Below are positions 1 to 13,612 of a stretch of DNA of 64,000 bases, piece by piece. Source of the DNA: Eonycteris spelaea (lineage: Eukaryota > Chordata > Mammalia > Chiroptera > Pteropodidae); the NCBI GenBank assembly GCA_003508835.1, contig PUFA01000092.1, forward strand, positions 7,389,702 to 7,453,701. Reading direction: 5' to 3'. A program made the position numbers and the translations under genes. How positions within the stretch are numbered: the first letter of the stretch is position 1; every line of letters begins with the position of its first letter. A model generated the notes under the pieces. The model was not told the DNA's origin, did not search any database, and saw only the letters and a list, made by a program, of their open reading frames with translations.

Positions 1-1077
1 TAAAATTATAAAAATGTTTGGATAATATTTTAATTTTCAGAAAAGTATCAAGTAATCGTATACTGAGTACACATTGCATGTAGAAGGCTATTTTAGGATA
101 TTAGGCACTGTAGCATGAAGCAAATAATCACAAATATGAAATTGAAGAATACTTTTATAAAGGAACAGGCTAACTATGGCAAGTTATATAGTACAAAGTT
201 TACATATTTCGAGGTAATTCCAAGTTAACAGATAGAGATGAATTTGACCTTGAATGACTCCCCGCAGGTGGATTTCAAGCAATGCTTTGAAGGTAGCTTT
301 CAAAAAAAAAAAAAAAAAAAACTATGAAGGGCTTTTCAGGAGGGGCTTCAAATTATGCTAGGCATTTTGCAGCTTATAGAGAAAGGTCAAATAAATTAAT
401 TTTATCAGAGCAGGAGGTCTGAATTTTGTAATATTAAGTAGGGAGAGAGAACATAGAGGAATAATAGTATAATCTGACAGATCAGAAAAGACTAGATAAA
501 ATACAAAGTAAAAAGAGATTTTATTAAAGTGAAGTTTCTTGCCTTAAAATTATCTGACTAGTGATCGAAAAATCATAGCAAACCAAATAAAAGCTTACTC
601 CAAGAAATAAATGATACTGACAGCCAAGGCTGACCTCCATTTGGAATGAACATCGCTCAATTATTCTTCTTTGTAATTTCCTGAGGCTTTCCATGAACTC
701 TTTATCCCAGCCATGAATTTCTCCTTGAGTCATGAACTGCCATAGTTAACTTTAGCTTTCTTGTCTGAAATTGGAGCTATGCATATATTTTTCAGTCAAT
801 TAGGTTTTCTGCTTTGGAAAATGACTCAGAGTTTAGGGGATATTTTCATTTATTTGACTGAATTAGCAAAGATAATACTTCTTTGTCTTTCCCTTCTTAA
901 ATCAGAACAGAAGCTGTAACTTTTTGTTCGCTGTAGCAACGCTTAGTACTTTAAATGTTTATAGGTCATCACATGGTTCTTAGGTTTTCAGTATGGATTA
1001 CCAAAATTGATTAGCATACTGGCTTCCTTTACTGAAATTTCTTAGCTAAAGGAACTTTAGTTTGAAATAAGCATATA

Positions 1078-2470
1078 ATTGACCCCTTTTACCTTATCTA
1101 CCTCCCATACTCTTTTTCTTTAGTAACCACTAAACTGTTGTCTGTGTCTGTTTTGTCTTGTTTGTTTGTTGCTTTCAGTTTTATATTCTATATATAAGTG
1201 AAATCATGGTTCTCAACTTTTTCTGTTGGATTTATTTGGTTTAGCAGGACAATTTCAAGATCCATCGGTGTAATCACAAATTGGCAGTGTTTCATCTTAG
1301 GGCTGAGTAATATTCCACATCTTCTTTATCCATCATCTATTGAAGGATACTTCAGTTGTTTCCATGTCTTAGCCACCATGAATAATACTGCAGTGAACAT
1401 TGGGGTGGATATAAATGTTTTCAAAATCTGGGGGTAGATACCCAGAAGAGAGGTTGGTGGGTCATGTGGTAATTGTATTCTTAGTTTTTTGAGGAACCTC
1501 CATACTGTTTTTCATAGTGGCTGTACCAATTTGCAGCCCCATCAGCAGTGTATGAGGGTTCCTTTTCCCCCACAACCTCACCAACACTTGTTATTACTTG
1601 TGCTGTTGGTAATAGCCTTTCTAACAGGTGTGAGATGATATCTCATTGTGGTTTTGATTTGCATTTCCTTAATAGCTAGTGATATTGAATGTCTTTTCAT
1701 ATGTCTGTTGGCCAGTTATATGTCTTTTTGGGAGAAGTATCTGTTCAATTTCTCTCCCCATTTTTTAATTGGATTGTTTGTTGTCATGCTGTTGAGTTGA
1801 ATGAGTTATTTATATATTTTGAATATTAGCCCCTTATCGAAGGTCATGTTTGAAAGTATCTTTTCCTATTCAGTGGGTTGCCTCTTTGTTTTATTGATGG
1901 TTTCTTTTGCTGTACAGAAGCTTTTTAGTTTGATGTAGTCCTGTTTATTTTTGCTTTTACTTCACTTGCCTTTGAAGTCAAATTTATAAAATCCTCTCTA
2001 GTTCAAGGTCCATGACTTTAGTACTTATTTTTCTTCTGTGCAGTTTACTGTTTTGTGTTTTATATTTAGATCTTTGATCCATTTTGAGTTAATTTTGGTG
2101 TATGACGATAGACAGCAGTCTAGTCTCATTCTTTTGCATGTGGCTTTCAGTTTTCCCAGCACCATTTATTGAGAGTTTTTTTTTCTTTATTATATATTTT
2201 TGGCTCTTTTGTTGAAAATAATTTGTCCAATATATTTGGGTTTATTTCTGGGCTCTCAGTTATGTTCCATTGGTCTGTGTGTTGGTTTTTTTTTTCCCCC
2301 CCAAACCATTGCTGTTTGGATTACTGTCGCTTTGTAGTATAATTTGAAGTTAGGCAATATGATACCTCTGGCCTTGTGTAGTATCCATATGACAGGTTAT
2401 TGACTTGTACACTTGAAACAAATATAATGTTATTAACCAATGTAACCTCAATACATTTCATTAAAAAAAA
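1078..2470 (-). mobile_element. L1 with 5' inversion (twin-primed)
   Basis: Positions 1078 to about 2375 read as L1 3' UTR and ORF2 C-terminal sequence in antisense; the same landmarks recur in the L1 at 28,255-30,433. From about 2385 the L1 3' terminus appears in sense, with acttgaaac, attaaccaatgt and an A-tail at 2463-2472. An inverted body joined to a sense 3' end of under 100 bp plus A-tail is the signature of twin priming. Degraded flanking repeats fit a target duplication (1065-1078 and 2470-2483, 11 of 14 matches). The ORF2 remnant is broken by stops and frameshifts. Confidence 0.7.
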
Positions 2471-2729
2471 AATACACATAGAAAAGCCCACCAAAAAAGA
2501 AAATAACCATAGAAGTTGAAGACTTTTAATGCAGTACCTTCTTAGAATTTACTTATGCGAAAGATTCAAATATAGCAAAGAACATAATCAGAGAAGAGAA
2601 TCTACTTCACTTTTATCTTTAATCCAAATGTAATAAGTGATATTTTAAACTTAATTAATGGAACTAGACTATTACTTATAAATTGGATGCTTCAAATTAT
2701 TTTTCTCCCCAGAGAAGTTTATGAGTAAG

Positions 2730-2730
<1 letters not shown>

Positions 2731-2778
<48 letters not shown>
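2731..2778. repeat. (GT)n microsatellite
   Basis: Uninterrupted GT dinucleotide run of about 48 bp in the CYB5R4 intron. It is likely to be length-polymorphic. Confidence 0.97.
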
Positions 2779-2779
<1 letters not shown>

Positions 2780-4429
2780 TGGCTAAGGAACCTGTTTTCC
2801 TATTAAAGGTCAGAAACCAATAGATAATTAGGTTGCTCTTTCTGTACCCAACCTAAAATTTTACTTTAATTTTGATTGCCTTTAATATGGGGACTCTGAT
2901 CACCAGACTAAGGTAGTTTTAAAGATTTGCCAACAAACAACTCAGGAAATGAAACTTGGGATACAAATTTGCAAACAAAATTTTTTAAAATCGTGTCACA
3001 ATTTTGATATGTCAGCAACCATTTGTCAACTTATATTATTGAATCTGTAACTTTTTAATTCAAATTGAATTATATGAAATTGCTGACATTTAACTATTTA
3101 CCTAGAAAAATGACAGCTTTACATGGTTTGACCTGTACTTTAATCAGAGCTTCTTAACTGCTGATGTCATGCACACACACGTGCACACACACACACAAAG
3201 TGAAGTACTATTCGTATTTGTACATCTGCTTTTCAGTAAACTGTAAGCAGTCCTTTAATTGAGACGTTTTGTAGGGCCCGTGATTCTGCAAGTAAGCTGT
3301 TTACTCTCACAATGGACAGTTCTTCCTACAGATGTAGAAAGAACCACTCACCTCTCCCCACATTTTTCTGTGTATCCATGTTTCTTTGCTGCCTGAAATA
3401 AGCACTCAGAACTACTAGAAATGAAGATATGTTGTGGTTAGCCAATAAAAACTTCATTCTGCTTTTTTCTCTTAAATTTTCTCCTCTGCTCAGTGGGTAT
3501 AAAGTTGTTGCTTGCACAATAATTATAAGATGCTTCGGTATCTTTCCTTTTTTTCATTTATATCAAAATGGCCTGAATATGAAATATAAAGAAGTGCAGA
3601 ATAGATGGATAGACTGTAATTGAGTAAGAAATTATTTACTAAAGGATAAAATAGAAATTTCAAAAGTTAAAATTCAGGTGATTCAGGCCCTTTAGTGGAT
3701 AATGTTGTCTGAATTATCAGTTAATGGAACATAAAAGGAAAGGCGATAGAAATGTTCAAGCTTAGTTACTGTCTTATTAAATGGTGTGTTGCCCCATTAA
3801 ATCTAGTCTTGGAGAAGGAGCTGCCTTTCTCCAAGTTTAACACTGTCTACATCTATAAAATCCTCATTTTGAAAATATATGTTGTGAATGTGTTCTTATT
3901 TATATATACAAAAATATTTTGGATGCCGATAATAAAACTATACTACTGGAGGTTAAAAGGAAGCCTTATCAAAATTAATGAAAAGGCTGAATCATTTTTA
4001 TGAAAAATTAAGGCAATTATGTAATACTTTTAAAAGCATTTAATAACTCAAACTTGGTTGTTTCTACAATATAGGAAAGCATTCTAATGACTCCATGAGG
4101 TTATCAGTAGTCAAAATGTTAAACATTTGTACTGTGCTTGAAAATAGTTTGTTCTCAAGTGTACTGACCATCATCCTGTGGTTAAGTTTATTGCTTATTA
4201 AGGTCACTGTCTTGTTGGAAATAGAGCTAGCAAGCCTAATTAGCCTGTCACCTGCTGTATGAACTGTGACAGATTCTATAAAGGAAAAACCCAGATTTTT
4301 CCATCCCATGTAGGGAAAAATCTGGCTTTTCCTTACTATGTTTCTCTCTTATGTGTCTCATTTACTGTCCACACAAAATACTTCTGACACTTCTGGTCAC
4401 CAAATATGTGTATTTTTCCTTACAACAAA

Positions 4430-5170
4430 CAATCCTCTGCAATACTCTCTGGGTGTTCTACAATTTAACTCAATTCTGACACTATCACCTTGGAGATAGC
4501 ATCAGATCCCATAGGCTAAGGGCTCAATCCCACAAAATTGCCACTCCCCGCCCCCCCCCCCCTTCTCCACAGACATACTTCAAATGCCAATCACAAGCTC
4601 AGGTTATCACCTGTGCTTCTGACTGACTGGGTATAGATTGGATATTTCAAAGATCCCCTCCTTGGGTTCGATTAATTTGCTGGAACAGCTCATAGAACTC
4701 AGGGGAACACTTAACTTTTGTTTATTTGTTTCATTAAAGGATGTGATAAAGGATACAGATGCACAACCAGATGAAGATATACATAGGGCAAGGACTGAGA
4801 GGGTCCCGAGTAGTTGGAGTGTGTCACCTCCCAATGTGGATGTGTTCATCCACTTGAAAGCTCTGCATACTCCACACTCTTGAGATTTTATGGAAGTGTT
4901 CTCATATAGGCATAATCAGTCATTAACTCCTTTCTTCCTCCCTGGATGGGGAGTGGGGCTGAAAATTCCAAGTTTCTAATCATGGCTTGGTCTTTTTGGT
5001 GACCAGCTCCCATCCAGAAGCCTTCTAGAAGTCCACCCAGAGTCACCTCCTTAGAATAAAATATGCTCCCAGTACTCTTTACACTTAAGAATTTATAAGG
5101 GTTTTAAGAGATATGAGCTAGGAACCATTGACAGAGACCGCTATATGTATTTCTGTTACCTCATAGCCTA
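4430..5170. mobile_element. Probable ancient LTR remnant
   Basis: The sequence resembles a common mammalian ERV-type solo LTR. It has a segment around gctggaacagctcatagaac, a gggactgaaaattcca-like stretch near 4950 and an AATAAA at about 5055-5062. No coding region of a provirus is present. The family name and orientation were not settled. A poly-C run (about 4546-4562) lies inside it. Confidence 0.4.
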
Positions 5171-5984
5171 CCCCCTGGTCTCTGGTCACCACCGCCTATT
5201 CACAGCAAAATGATACACAGCTCAAAAGATACTGGCACATTAGTAGGATCTCATTCAATCATTAATAATGATCCGGTTCATCCTCATATCACATGAAAAA
5301 TGTCTCCCAGTACTCTTTCAGGTTTCCAATTCAACAGGTTCTAAAAGCAGGAGTGGTCTCAGCAATATATGGCTTCACCCTTTCAGATATCTGATATAAT
5401 TGAACTAAAAGACAATGTCACCTCTTGCTCTGAGCCTCTTCCAAGGTGTTAATGTAATATTGAATTTCTCCCATTATATAACTGTTGAATGGCTGTAGAT
5501 TGTGGTTTTTTCCTGGGTCGACATACCTAGTTATGTGTGACAAATATTTTTAGGTATTGTAGATGTTAGTATGTTTTGAGTTTCTTTTCTGTTTGAGTGT
5601 TTTAAATATGTAATCCCACTCATTGGCTACCCTACATTGGTTCAGAAATATCTTGGAGGAATAAATGAGTAATGTTAGATTGTAAATTATAAAATAAAGA
5701 AATAATATTTAGGTAATTGAAAGTAGTAAGAGTACTAAGAAAAAGTGTGGTTGATCATAACAACAGAAAATGGAGATGCCGAAGAAGAAATGTACTTGAA
5801 GTGAATGTCAACTTGAACTGGTTCCTTAATTTGGACATTAAGTAGTTAGCAAGGAGTTGTAAAGGATGGAGGAATAATCTATAAATATTTGTGCTTTAAC
5901 TGACATGGTTAAAATAAAGAGGAAGACACTAAAAAATAATTTACTAGTCTACAACAATGGTCTTAAACTTTTTGAACAGAGCTT

Positions 5985-6160
5985 ATGAATTGGGCCAAAA
6001 AAGTAATAACATCTTACCCCATCCCACATCTTCTCCAGCTGCTCTATGATCTTGGGCAAGCTATTTAACTTCTTTGAACCTCTTTTCCATCAGGGAAAAA
6101 AGAGTGAATACATGCTTTATAAGTGTATGACGTGCGAGGAACTGAAGGCCAGATGAAGGC
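5985..6160 (+). mobile_element. MIR SINE fragment
   Basis: It contains the MIR core-type phrase cttgggcaagctatttaac followed by a cctctttt...cat stretch. This is an old, diverged tRNA-derived SINE copy. Confidence 0.55.
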
Positions 6161-8507
6161 GTTGTGGACTCCTAGTTCAGCGCGTTCTTTCTCTTCTCTT
6201 TCCCACTAAAGACTTTATCTGTATTTTAGCTTGTGAAATTTTGTTCTGTAAAAGGAAAAGTATAGTTTCAACAAAAAGAAAAAGTATGTCCAAATTATCA
6301 TATTATCCTCAGTATTTCAGTGTTACCCCGAGTATCTCAATGTATTTTATTAAAAGAAGTTAGGTATTTGGGGCAGAAATTTTTCTGTCTATGTTTTTGT
6401 TTTACTCTTATATTTATTTCAGTTTTTCATTTTCCTGTATAGTTATCTATGCTTACAAAGTCCAAAACCTAACATTTAAATAATAGCTTTGTCTAGACTG
6501 CAGTAGCTAGCATGTCTGTTTTATACTCGTTTTCACATACGTGTCAGCTACATCTGTCTGCGCTCTCTCTCTCTCTTCAGTCTAGTGGAAAGATGAAAAT
6601 TTTAATTTTTTTTTTAAACTTTTAGGACCTGTAGTAAGAGTGTTCTTTTGAATTTGTGGCAGCCTTTTATAGAAAAGATGTTGAAATTATCTCCTGGGTG
6701 TTAAAATAGCAAGAATACTGTGTTAACTATCTAATAAGGAAAGTCAGGAAATCACTGTAACACCCAGGGTTTCCTTGTGTTCCAAGTATAATTGACAAGA
6801 TGCGTACTTACTATAGCCAGTCCTTTCCCACAAACTCTAGAGTTGACAAGAAATTATCAAGTCAGTGAACCTTTTCATCCAGCAGTAAAGTTATTAGAGG
6901 AAAGCAGTATAGGCCTTAGCCTGCCCTGGACTTCACAGGTGGAGAACTCTGCAGTGGCTCCCCTTCAGCCATTCCCCTCCCAAAGGATGAGGAATGTACA
7001 AGGCTAAGAAATGTATGCCTGGAGTTCATGCTCTTTCTTTAACACTGCACCCCAGGTATCAGAAACCCAGAATTGCCTGCCCAAATGGCCCCAAATCCAC
7101 TCTATCCAAGGAGTGACCATGGCTGGCTGTTTATAGGGAGAGCTAGTGGATGAGCATGAACACATGGGCTGTGTGTCCATACCACCTAAGGCTTCACTGA
7201 GTCAGACAGAGCTGGGAGTGAGACAGAAAAGGGGGCAAGCCGTAGATGGTCAGTGGGTGTGCAGCTGTCATCCTTCTGCCATCTTCCTGCATGGAACTCT
7301 GAGGAGTTCAAGAATTCAGAATTTGAACCTAGCCTCCTAGGACATTTATGAAGGTATAATTCAAAATACAGAATAGAGCATATTTAATTTAACAGTTATG
7401 CATCTAGTTTATAACTTTTAAATGTTTAGACCTGCAGTATGTAGATCTCTGACTGTATTCTCACTCTGGGTCTCAAAAGAGCCAAGAAGAAGGGATAAAT
7501 GAACCTTAATTTCTCCTTGAAGGTGAGCCTGTGTCCTTTAATTTGTCAGTCCAGTACTGGATTAGGCCTCCAGGATAACTTTAAGGTGGTACCCTTGGCT
7601 GTAATCTAGTCCCTGTTCTGCCCTGGCACTAGAATGATACCTCGGGGTTTTATTTGTATACACATTTTTTTGTACCTCTGTATACAAATAATATTTTCTT
7701 AGCTTTAGATATCAGTTTCAAATATTTCTAGTATTTATAGAAATACTTGATTCCTTTTGTTTATTTGTATTTTAGTACCACAAACCTCACATCTTCAATT
7801 TTTCACTTAAATTGAGTTTTCAGATAATCAAAACTTACACCCTTAAACATAAAAGTTTATTCTTTGTTTTAATCATTTTCAACAGTTAAAATGTCCTGTA
7901 ATTCATATACATATACAATACATATATACATGGAGACACAAGAATGTGTATTTTTTTCTGCCTTTAACTAAAGATTATTTCTTTAGAAATATAATAGGGC
8001 TGATATTGTTAAACTTCAAATACTTGAGTTTCAGAACTTTTCCACTCTGTAAGAAAAGAATTTGGAATATACATTTGTTCCTTACAAATATTTTTCACAT
8101 ATACAATTTAATCATATAATTTGTTAATGTAAGGTTTTTGAAGATAGAATTATAAAAAAGTGAATTTAAGAAGAAATAAATTAGGTTTTAATTTCTTAGA
8201 ATGTAATGGCTTTAACATGCTGTCTCAGACATGAGGAAATAATATTCATTTTATAAAATTCACTTTCAAATTATAGAAATATTTACAGGTCTTAGAAAAA
8301 TAGATATCTTGGGAAATAAAATGAAAAAAATTTAACACTAAGATTTTCACAATACTAAAATTTAATTTACTGAAATTTAAAAATATTTAGACCTTGTAGT
8401 GAAATTCAAGCTCAACCAAATAGCAGAAGCTGAGTTTACGCTTTCACTTTGTGCATCTAGTATTCTTATTTAATTTGTTCATCAATAAGAAATAAATCAC
8501 TTTTTAG

Positions 8508-8648
8508 GTCCGTACTACAGAAAATGCCAGCTAATTTCCAAGGAAGATGTTACTCATGATACGAAGCTTTTCTGCTTGATGCTGCCACCAAGCACTCACC
8601 TTCAGGTGCCAATTGGGCAACATGTTTACCTCAAGCTAACTATTACAG
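8508..8648 (+). CDS. CYB5R4: CYB5R4 coding exon: start of the FAD-binding (FR-type) domain
   Basis: The 141-bp exon has acceptor AG at 8506-8507 and donor GTAAGG at 8649. It enters with two bases of a split glycine codon. Its translation begins PYYRKCQLISKEDV and ends HVYLKLTIT, which matches the start of the ferredoxin-reductase-type FAD domain of NCB5OR after the CS domain. The next junction splits a glycine codon (G|GT). Reading frame and splice sites are intact. Its strong agreement with the known protein and perfect phase leave no realistic alternative; a processed copy is excluded by the introns on both sides. Confidence 0.95.
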
Positions 8649-10104
8649 GTAAGGCAAAGAGAGGCTTTGGGAAAACAATTTTTTTAAATAAGCAGTTCAA
8701 AATCAGTGCTGATCTCTTCAGAAAGCACCATTTAGGTTATTCATTAATGTTTCTGGGGAGCTGGATTTAGTGACGGCCAGATTCTAGGTTTGTGGATGTA
8801 GTTTTCCTATGTGTTGGAACCACAGCTGTGCCCATGTCCCATGGAACAAAGAAATTGCCACCAGCCATAGTGATGTTTCCACCAGCATTGTAATTTATTA
8901 CTAACGAAGCCTTAGAGGAAAGAAGTGAGAGAACACAAATGGTCCTTCATGAAGACAACTCTTGAAAGCACATACTAGCATCTCTTAGTAACCGCTTGTG
9001 GTTGGGTCATTTATACAGTTGAATTTATCAAATTCAAGGTGAGAGGATGATTATAAATGATGTACCTATATATGCCACCAGTTTAAGAAGCTCTATAAAT
9101 GTATTCTTTACTGTGTAAATTAGTTCCCTCCTTTTCATCCTAAAATTATCTCATCGATTTATGTTAAAAACCCTTCTTATGATGTCTGACATTTTCTTGC
9201 CCTTTTGAAGCTACAAAAGGTAACATTCTCATATCAGTTATAGTGTTTCCAGCAATCAGTCTAATAGACTACCAGCCAGGATCTGGTGAATGTCATATGT
9301 TACTGTGATGCTGCAGAGTTTTTCTCTTCATTATCACTAATGTCAGGTTATCATTGAATAGCTGGTATCTTCCCCAGTACAGTTATTGTCAAATGTGCTA
9401 TAATAGATAGGTTAATTTTGTATATGTCAAGCAGCCATGTATAAAATTGTGGTCTTTGAAATGTGTGATGATTCCTCTCTCTTTGGATTTGGCTAGCTAA
9501 AATACAGCATGAATTCTTATTCATTTTACCCTGTTTTTAAATATTATAAGAAGTTTGTTGAATTACTATTTTTTTCATTCAGCTACCAAAGTAATATATA
9601 ATATATTAAAACATTAAAACAATTTAAAATATATAAAGTAAAATGTGAACTTCTTCCCTTTCTTACATCCAAATAAATGATCAGTAATCATTATTAAAAA
9701 TTTGGTATATAATTAAAATTATTACGTAAGTACCTTCTGACATCTCTGTGTGAACTTTTGTTGCCATTTTTATAATGACTCATTATAAAGTTTATATGTT
9801 GATGGAATAGATGGTTGTCTGAGTTTTTTTTTTTTAATACAGATTCCTATCTTATTCCACACTTAATAAAAACAGATTTTTTATATTAACGAATAAAGTA
9901 TTGATTTGTTAAAATTATTTCAGCACAGGCTTGGGGTATATATATCCATACTATTTATCTACAGAATATATAGTTAGAATTACATAAACATTACATATAC
10001 AGTTTTAAATACATACTGACAGCATCATAAATTAGTCTTTTCCATCTTCATTCAGAGCTTTTAAAATTTTTAGAATTAAATTTCTTTGTCATGACTTTTT
10101 CCAG
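8649..10104 (+). other. CYB5R4: CYB5R4 intron
   Basis: AT-rich intron with donor GTAAGG and acceptor TTTTTCCAG. No repeat or RNA gene was recognised. Confidence 0.85.
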
Positions 10105-10257
10105 GTACTGAAATAGTGAAGCCATACACACCTGTATCTGATTCCTTACTCTCAGAGTTCAAGGAACCAGTTCTTCCGAACAATAAGTACATCTACTTTC
10201 TGATCAAAATCTATCCTGCTGGACTCTTCACACCAGAGCTTGATCATCTTCAGATTG
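10105..10257 (+). CDS. CYB5R4: CYB5R4 coding exon: FAD-binding core
   Basis: 153-bp exon between acceptor ccAG (10103-10104) and donor GTTAGT (10258). It encodes TEIVKPYTPVSDS and then a strand-rich segment ending in TPELDHLQIG. KPYTPVS is the cytochrome b5 reductase-family version of the RxYTxxS FAD-contact motif that binds the isoalloxazine and pyrophosphate of FAD. The donor's +3 T is a mild departure from consensus, but frame continuity into the next exon (ATT G|GA GAT) supports it. Confidence 0.95.
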
Positions 10258-13085
10258 GTTAGTAATTTTGTTTTTTGTTTGTGTTTTGTTTTGTTTTACT
10301 TTGCTTTTACTTCATTTATGTTCTAGATTAGATCACATGTTGTACTGCCCTCTAGTTATCACCATCTGGGAATCTGTCAAATATCTTAAACTCAACAAGT
10401 CTACAAAGTTATGTTTTCTTTGTCCCACCCAACCTATCATTACTTCCATACTCATCATTATTATAAGCAGCATCACTGTTCATCCTTGACCCGATTTGGA
10501 AACTTGAGTCATCCTTGAGTCTTCTCATTTTCTCCCTTCCGATCCACACAGCCACTGTGTTCGACTGAATCTACCTCTTTCTTTTCAATCCCTTCTGCTG
10601 CCTTCTTAAGCCTTCATCATTTCTCTCTTAGCCTGTAACTGGTCTCTCTCACTTGCCTTTAACTGGGATCTTTCTCTTTCTGTTTATCTGCATTTTCCAG
10701 GTATTTTTCCAAACTGCCCTGAGGAAAGATTTAATCATATTGCTCTACAGCCTTATTACCTCTGCTGAGTCTCCATCACCTAACTAAGTCCTCTGCATGG
10801 CCTGCAAAGACTTTCATGATCTCTCCAGCTTCATTCTCCCATTATACAAAAATCCTTGTGCTACTCAGAGTTCCATGAGCCCATCATCCTCATTCATAGC
10901 TATATGCAGTGCCTTACCCAGGATGCCCATCAACCCTTTCTATGTCAAGTGCCTTTTTTTAAAGAAGCAAAACAAAACAAAACAAAACAATTCTTTTATG
11001 AATCTTCCCTCCTCCTCTGAATCCTCCAATAACTAACACTTTGTTCATAGCTCTAGGATAAGAACAAGTAATATTTCTTCCATGTAAGACTTTGAGATTA
11101 AAGGTAGAGTGTCTTACTTATCTTTATATTTCCCACACTTAGCATAGCACTTTGCACATAATAGGCTCTTAATAAATGTACTTTGAAAGAATGACTAAAA
11201 GGACTGTAATGAAATCTGTTATGATTTAGAGACTCTTCTTTCTGCTTCTACTCCTTTTTCTGACTTCAACTTTTTACTGCCTTTGCCTAACAGTAAAAAT
11301 ACTCTTCCCCTTTCTCAGGCATTATTAGCAGTATATTGGAGTAAGAGTGAAATAGATCACGAATATTTGGAAATAAAATTGTGTTGTGTTCTGGAAGTTA
11401 AGCTTGGAAATCTATATGTAATGGTGTGATTAGTCGTCATTGCACAAATCAAGATATTGAATGTAAATGTGAACTTAATGAATTTTGGGATACCTGCAAA
11501 TCTAGTGAGGTGACTATCATCTTGTGAATGACTGTCACATAACTGTAATATAGCAAGTGGGAACTTAACCAGTGGCTTTCATAAGCTATTTATAGAGATT
11601 GCGTGACCAGAGCAAGGTGGAGAAATAGCCTAGGACATGAAAAAGGGAAGCTTAAAGAACAAGATCAGTGGTTTTTTTAATCTCACCCAGGGGAGCTAGA
11701 CATGACACAGATGCTTATTTCACTTGGAGGGATGTATACTGGCATGGTAATGATAATTCATGCAGCCTCCTCATGCTCTAAATAAACTACCCTATAAAAT
11801 TAACCACTTTATTTGTTTCAATCCCATGTTCACCAAGCAACTTTTATATGATTATTTTGGCATTTCAAATGTCAAATGAATGAGATGTCCTGGATGGGTC
11901 ATGTAATGTTCAGATGCAGATAACCTGGCTGTTAATCAGTGACCATTCTGACATGTGCATTTTAATCTGTTGTGAGTTCAATTAGCATCAAGTACCTTAT
12001 CTGTGTCTTACCCATTTTAAGACATTTAAAGAGCTGGACTCCAAAAAAAAGTTACCATATTAACATCATTTCTGTAATGCTTCTTTAGGAAATAACCATC
12101 TGACTTTTTCCTGAGGATAGTCTTATCTTATAATCCCTTTCAAACCTGTTAACAAGGAGCTTCTGTTACTTTCTAATTCTTGGTTCATCTCTTACTGCAC
12201 GATTCTTCTATCCTGCTATGGACAGGAAAGGAAAAATTATGAACATCCAAGCATTTAAAAGTGAACAGAATATTTCAAATTATTTTTAAAATATGGACAG
12301 CTTTTAAATATATACATATATCTATGTGTGTGTATGTGTGTGTAATATATACATATATATAATTTTTTATTTTTTAATTTACATTGAAAATTTCTGAAAT
12401 GTCCTAAGGATAGTTCTCTTACATGAGTGGTACATAATGGTTATATGTTTTCTCAATTACTTTGATTCTATGTTGGGAAGTAGCATGCTCCAAGTACAGT
12501 TTCTGATCTTGCTTTATTTTTATAGGAATTGAATTCAGAACAGCTCTTTTTTTAACTGATAGGTCTTTTCAAAGATTTGATGGAGGTGAAGTTAGCCCAT
12601 TTACTAACATGAAATTTTAGAATACGTTTCTGTTTCAATTTTCTCTCCTACTAGTCTTATTACTGTGGTTAAGAATCAATTTGTAAGTAGCGAATATGTA
12701 TTTTTACCTTGTACTATGCAAGAGAGATGTGGAGTCTGCTTTTGAGTTGCTTATAATTTAATTTATACATTAATCCTTTATTGATAATTTGAGCTTAAGT
12801 ACTTGGCAACAGTTTCTAAATTAGACTCTGGATGGTTTGGAAAAATAATGTTGGGATGAGTGTAATAAAACCTCATTATTAATTCGATTATAGTGATATA
12901 ATCCAGACATATTTGGGGACCTAATGAGTACTCCTAAAACTCTTTACATACCTTAAAGACTGAGATGTAGTCTGAAAGTTAAGCATTTATCTGTTACTCA
13001 TCAGCATTCTAAATTCAGCTAGGTTTAGCCTTCTCAGTTTCCTTGATTTTTTTTTTTCTGATTTAGTTTATATTTTATTGTTTAG
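10258..13085 (+). other. CYB5R4: CYB5R4 intron
   Basis: The intron contains a long L2 copy (about 10,350-11,190) and an AT/GT-rich simple stretch (about 12,305-12,365). Nothing else was recognised from 11,200 to 13,085. Confidence 0.8.
10350..11190 (+). mobile_element. L2 (LINE2) remnant
   Basis: It carries typical L2 phrases: atggcctgcaaagactttca near 10,797 and a 3' end with tagcatagcactttgcacat, then aataggctcttaataaatg. An AAAAC-type simple repeat (about 10,968-10,992) interrupts it. The copy is old and non-coding. Confidence 0.6.
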
Positions 13086-13236
13086 GAGATTTTGTTTCCG
13101 TAAGCAGTCCTGAGGGCAATTTTAAAATATCCCAGTTCCAAGAATTAGAAGATCTCTTTTTATTGGCAGCTGGAACAGGCTTCACACCAATGATTAAAAT
13201 ACTGAATTATGCTTTGACTAATATACCCACTCTCAG
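13086..13236 (+). CDS. CYB5R4: CYB5R4 coding exon: FAD to NAD(P)H domain junction
   Basis: 151-bp exon from acceptor TTTAG to donor GTATGT. The translation runs DFVSVSSPEGNFKIS to LAAGTGFTPMIKIL and ends ALTNIPTLR. SSPEGNF closes the FAD subdomain. GTGFTPM is the glycine-rich loop that opens the Rossmann-like NAD(P)H-binding subdomain in cytochrome b5 reductases. All key residues are intact. Confidence 0.95.
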
Positions 13237-13525
13237 GTATGTAATTTTATCTTTAATTGCCACCCTTGTGAGGCTGTTAGATTTGTATAAAGTATTCTAA
13301 ATTTAATTACTCAGTGGATCCTAATAGACATGTTCTCATTTCCTCATTTCTTACTCTACCTCCTCAAGTCTTAGCTGTTTTATTAACTTCGTTCTTTTAT
13401 TTGGATACTTTTGGTTACCTAATTGGCAATAAAAAACATGCTAGTTCACTTTTAGACTTCTATTCATGCATATTTTAAATGTAATTGAAATAGTTCTTTT
13501 TGAGTTGTTGTTTTTTTCTTTTAAG
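13237..13525 (+). other. CYB5R4: CYB5R4 intron (short)
   Basis: Compact 289-bp intron with donor GTATGT and a T-rich tract before acceptor TTAAG. No repeats. Confidence 0.9.
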
Positions 13526-13612
13526 GAAAGTGAAGCTGATGTTCTTCAATAAAACAGAGGATGATATAATTTGGAGAAGCCAATTGGAGAAATTAGCATT
13601 TAAAGATAAAAG
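13526..13612 (+). CDS. CYB5R4: CYB5R4 coding exon: NAD(P)H-binding subdomain
   Basis: 87-bp exon with acceptor TTAAG and donor GTATTA. It encodes KVKLMFFNKTEDDIIW and then a helix ending KLAFKDKR. The FFNKTEDDI strand-turn is characteristic of the b5 reductase nucleotide-binding fold. Split arginine codons link it to both neighbouring exons. Confidence 0.95.

Larger units (their letters stand above)
1..8507 (+). other. CYB5R4: CYB5R4 intron (3' part)
   Basis: No exon was found in these 8.5 kb; the sequence ends in a polypyrimidine-AG acceptor at 8506-8507. It holds an A-run (about 301-320), a rearranged L1 (1078-2470), a GT microsatellite (2731-2778), a short CA repeat (about 3173-3197), a poly-C run (about 4546-4562), a probable LTR remnant (about 4430-5170) and a MIR (about 5985-6160). 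Stretches 2500-4400, 5200-5980 and 6180-8500 show nothing else I can name. Confidence 0.8.
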
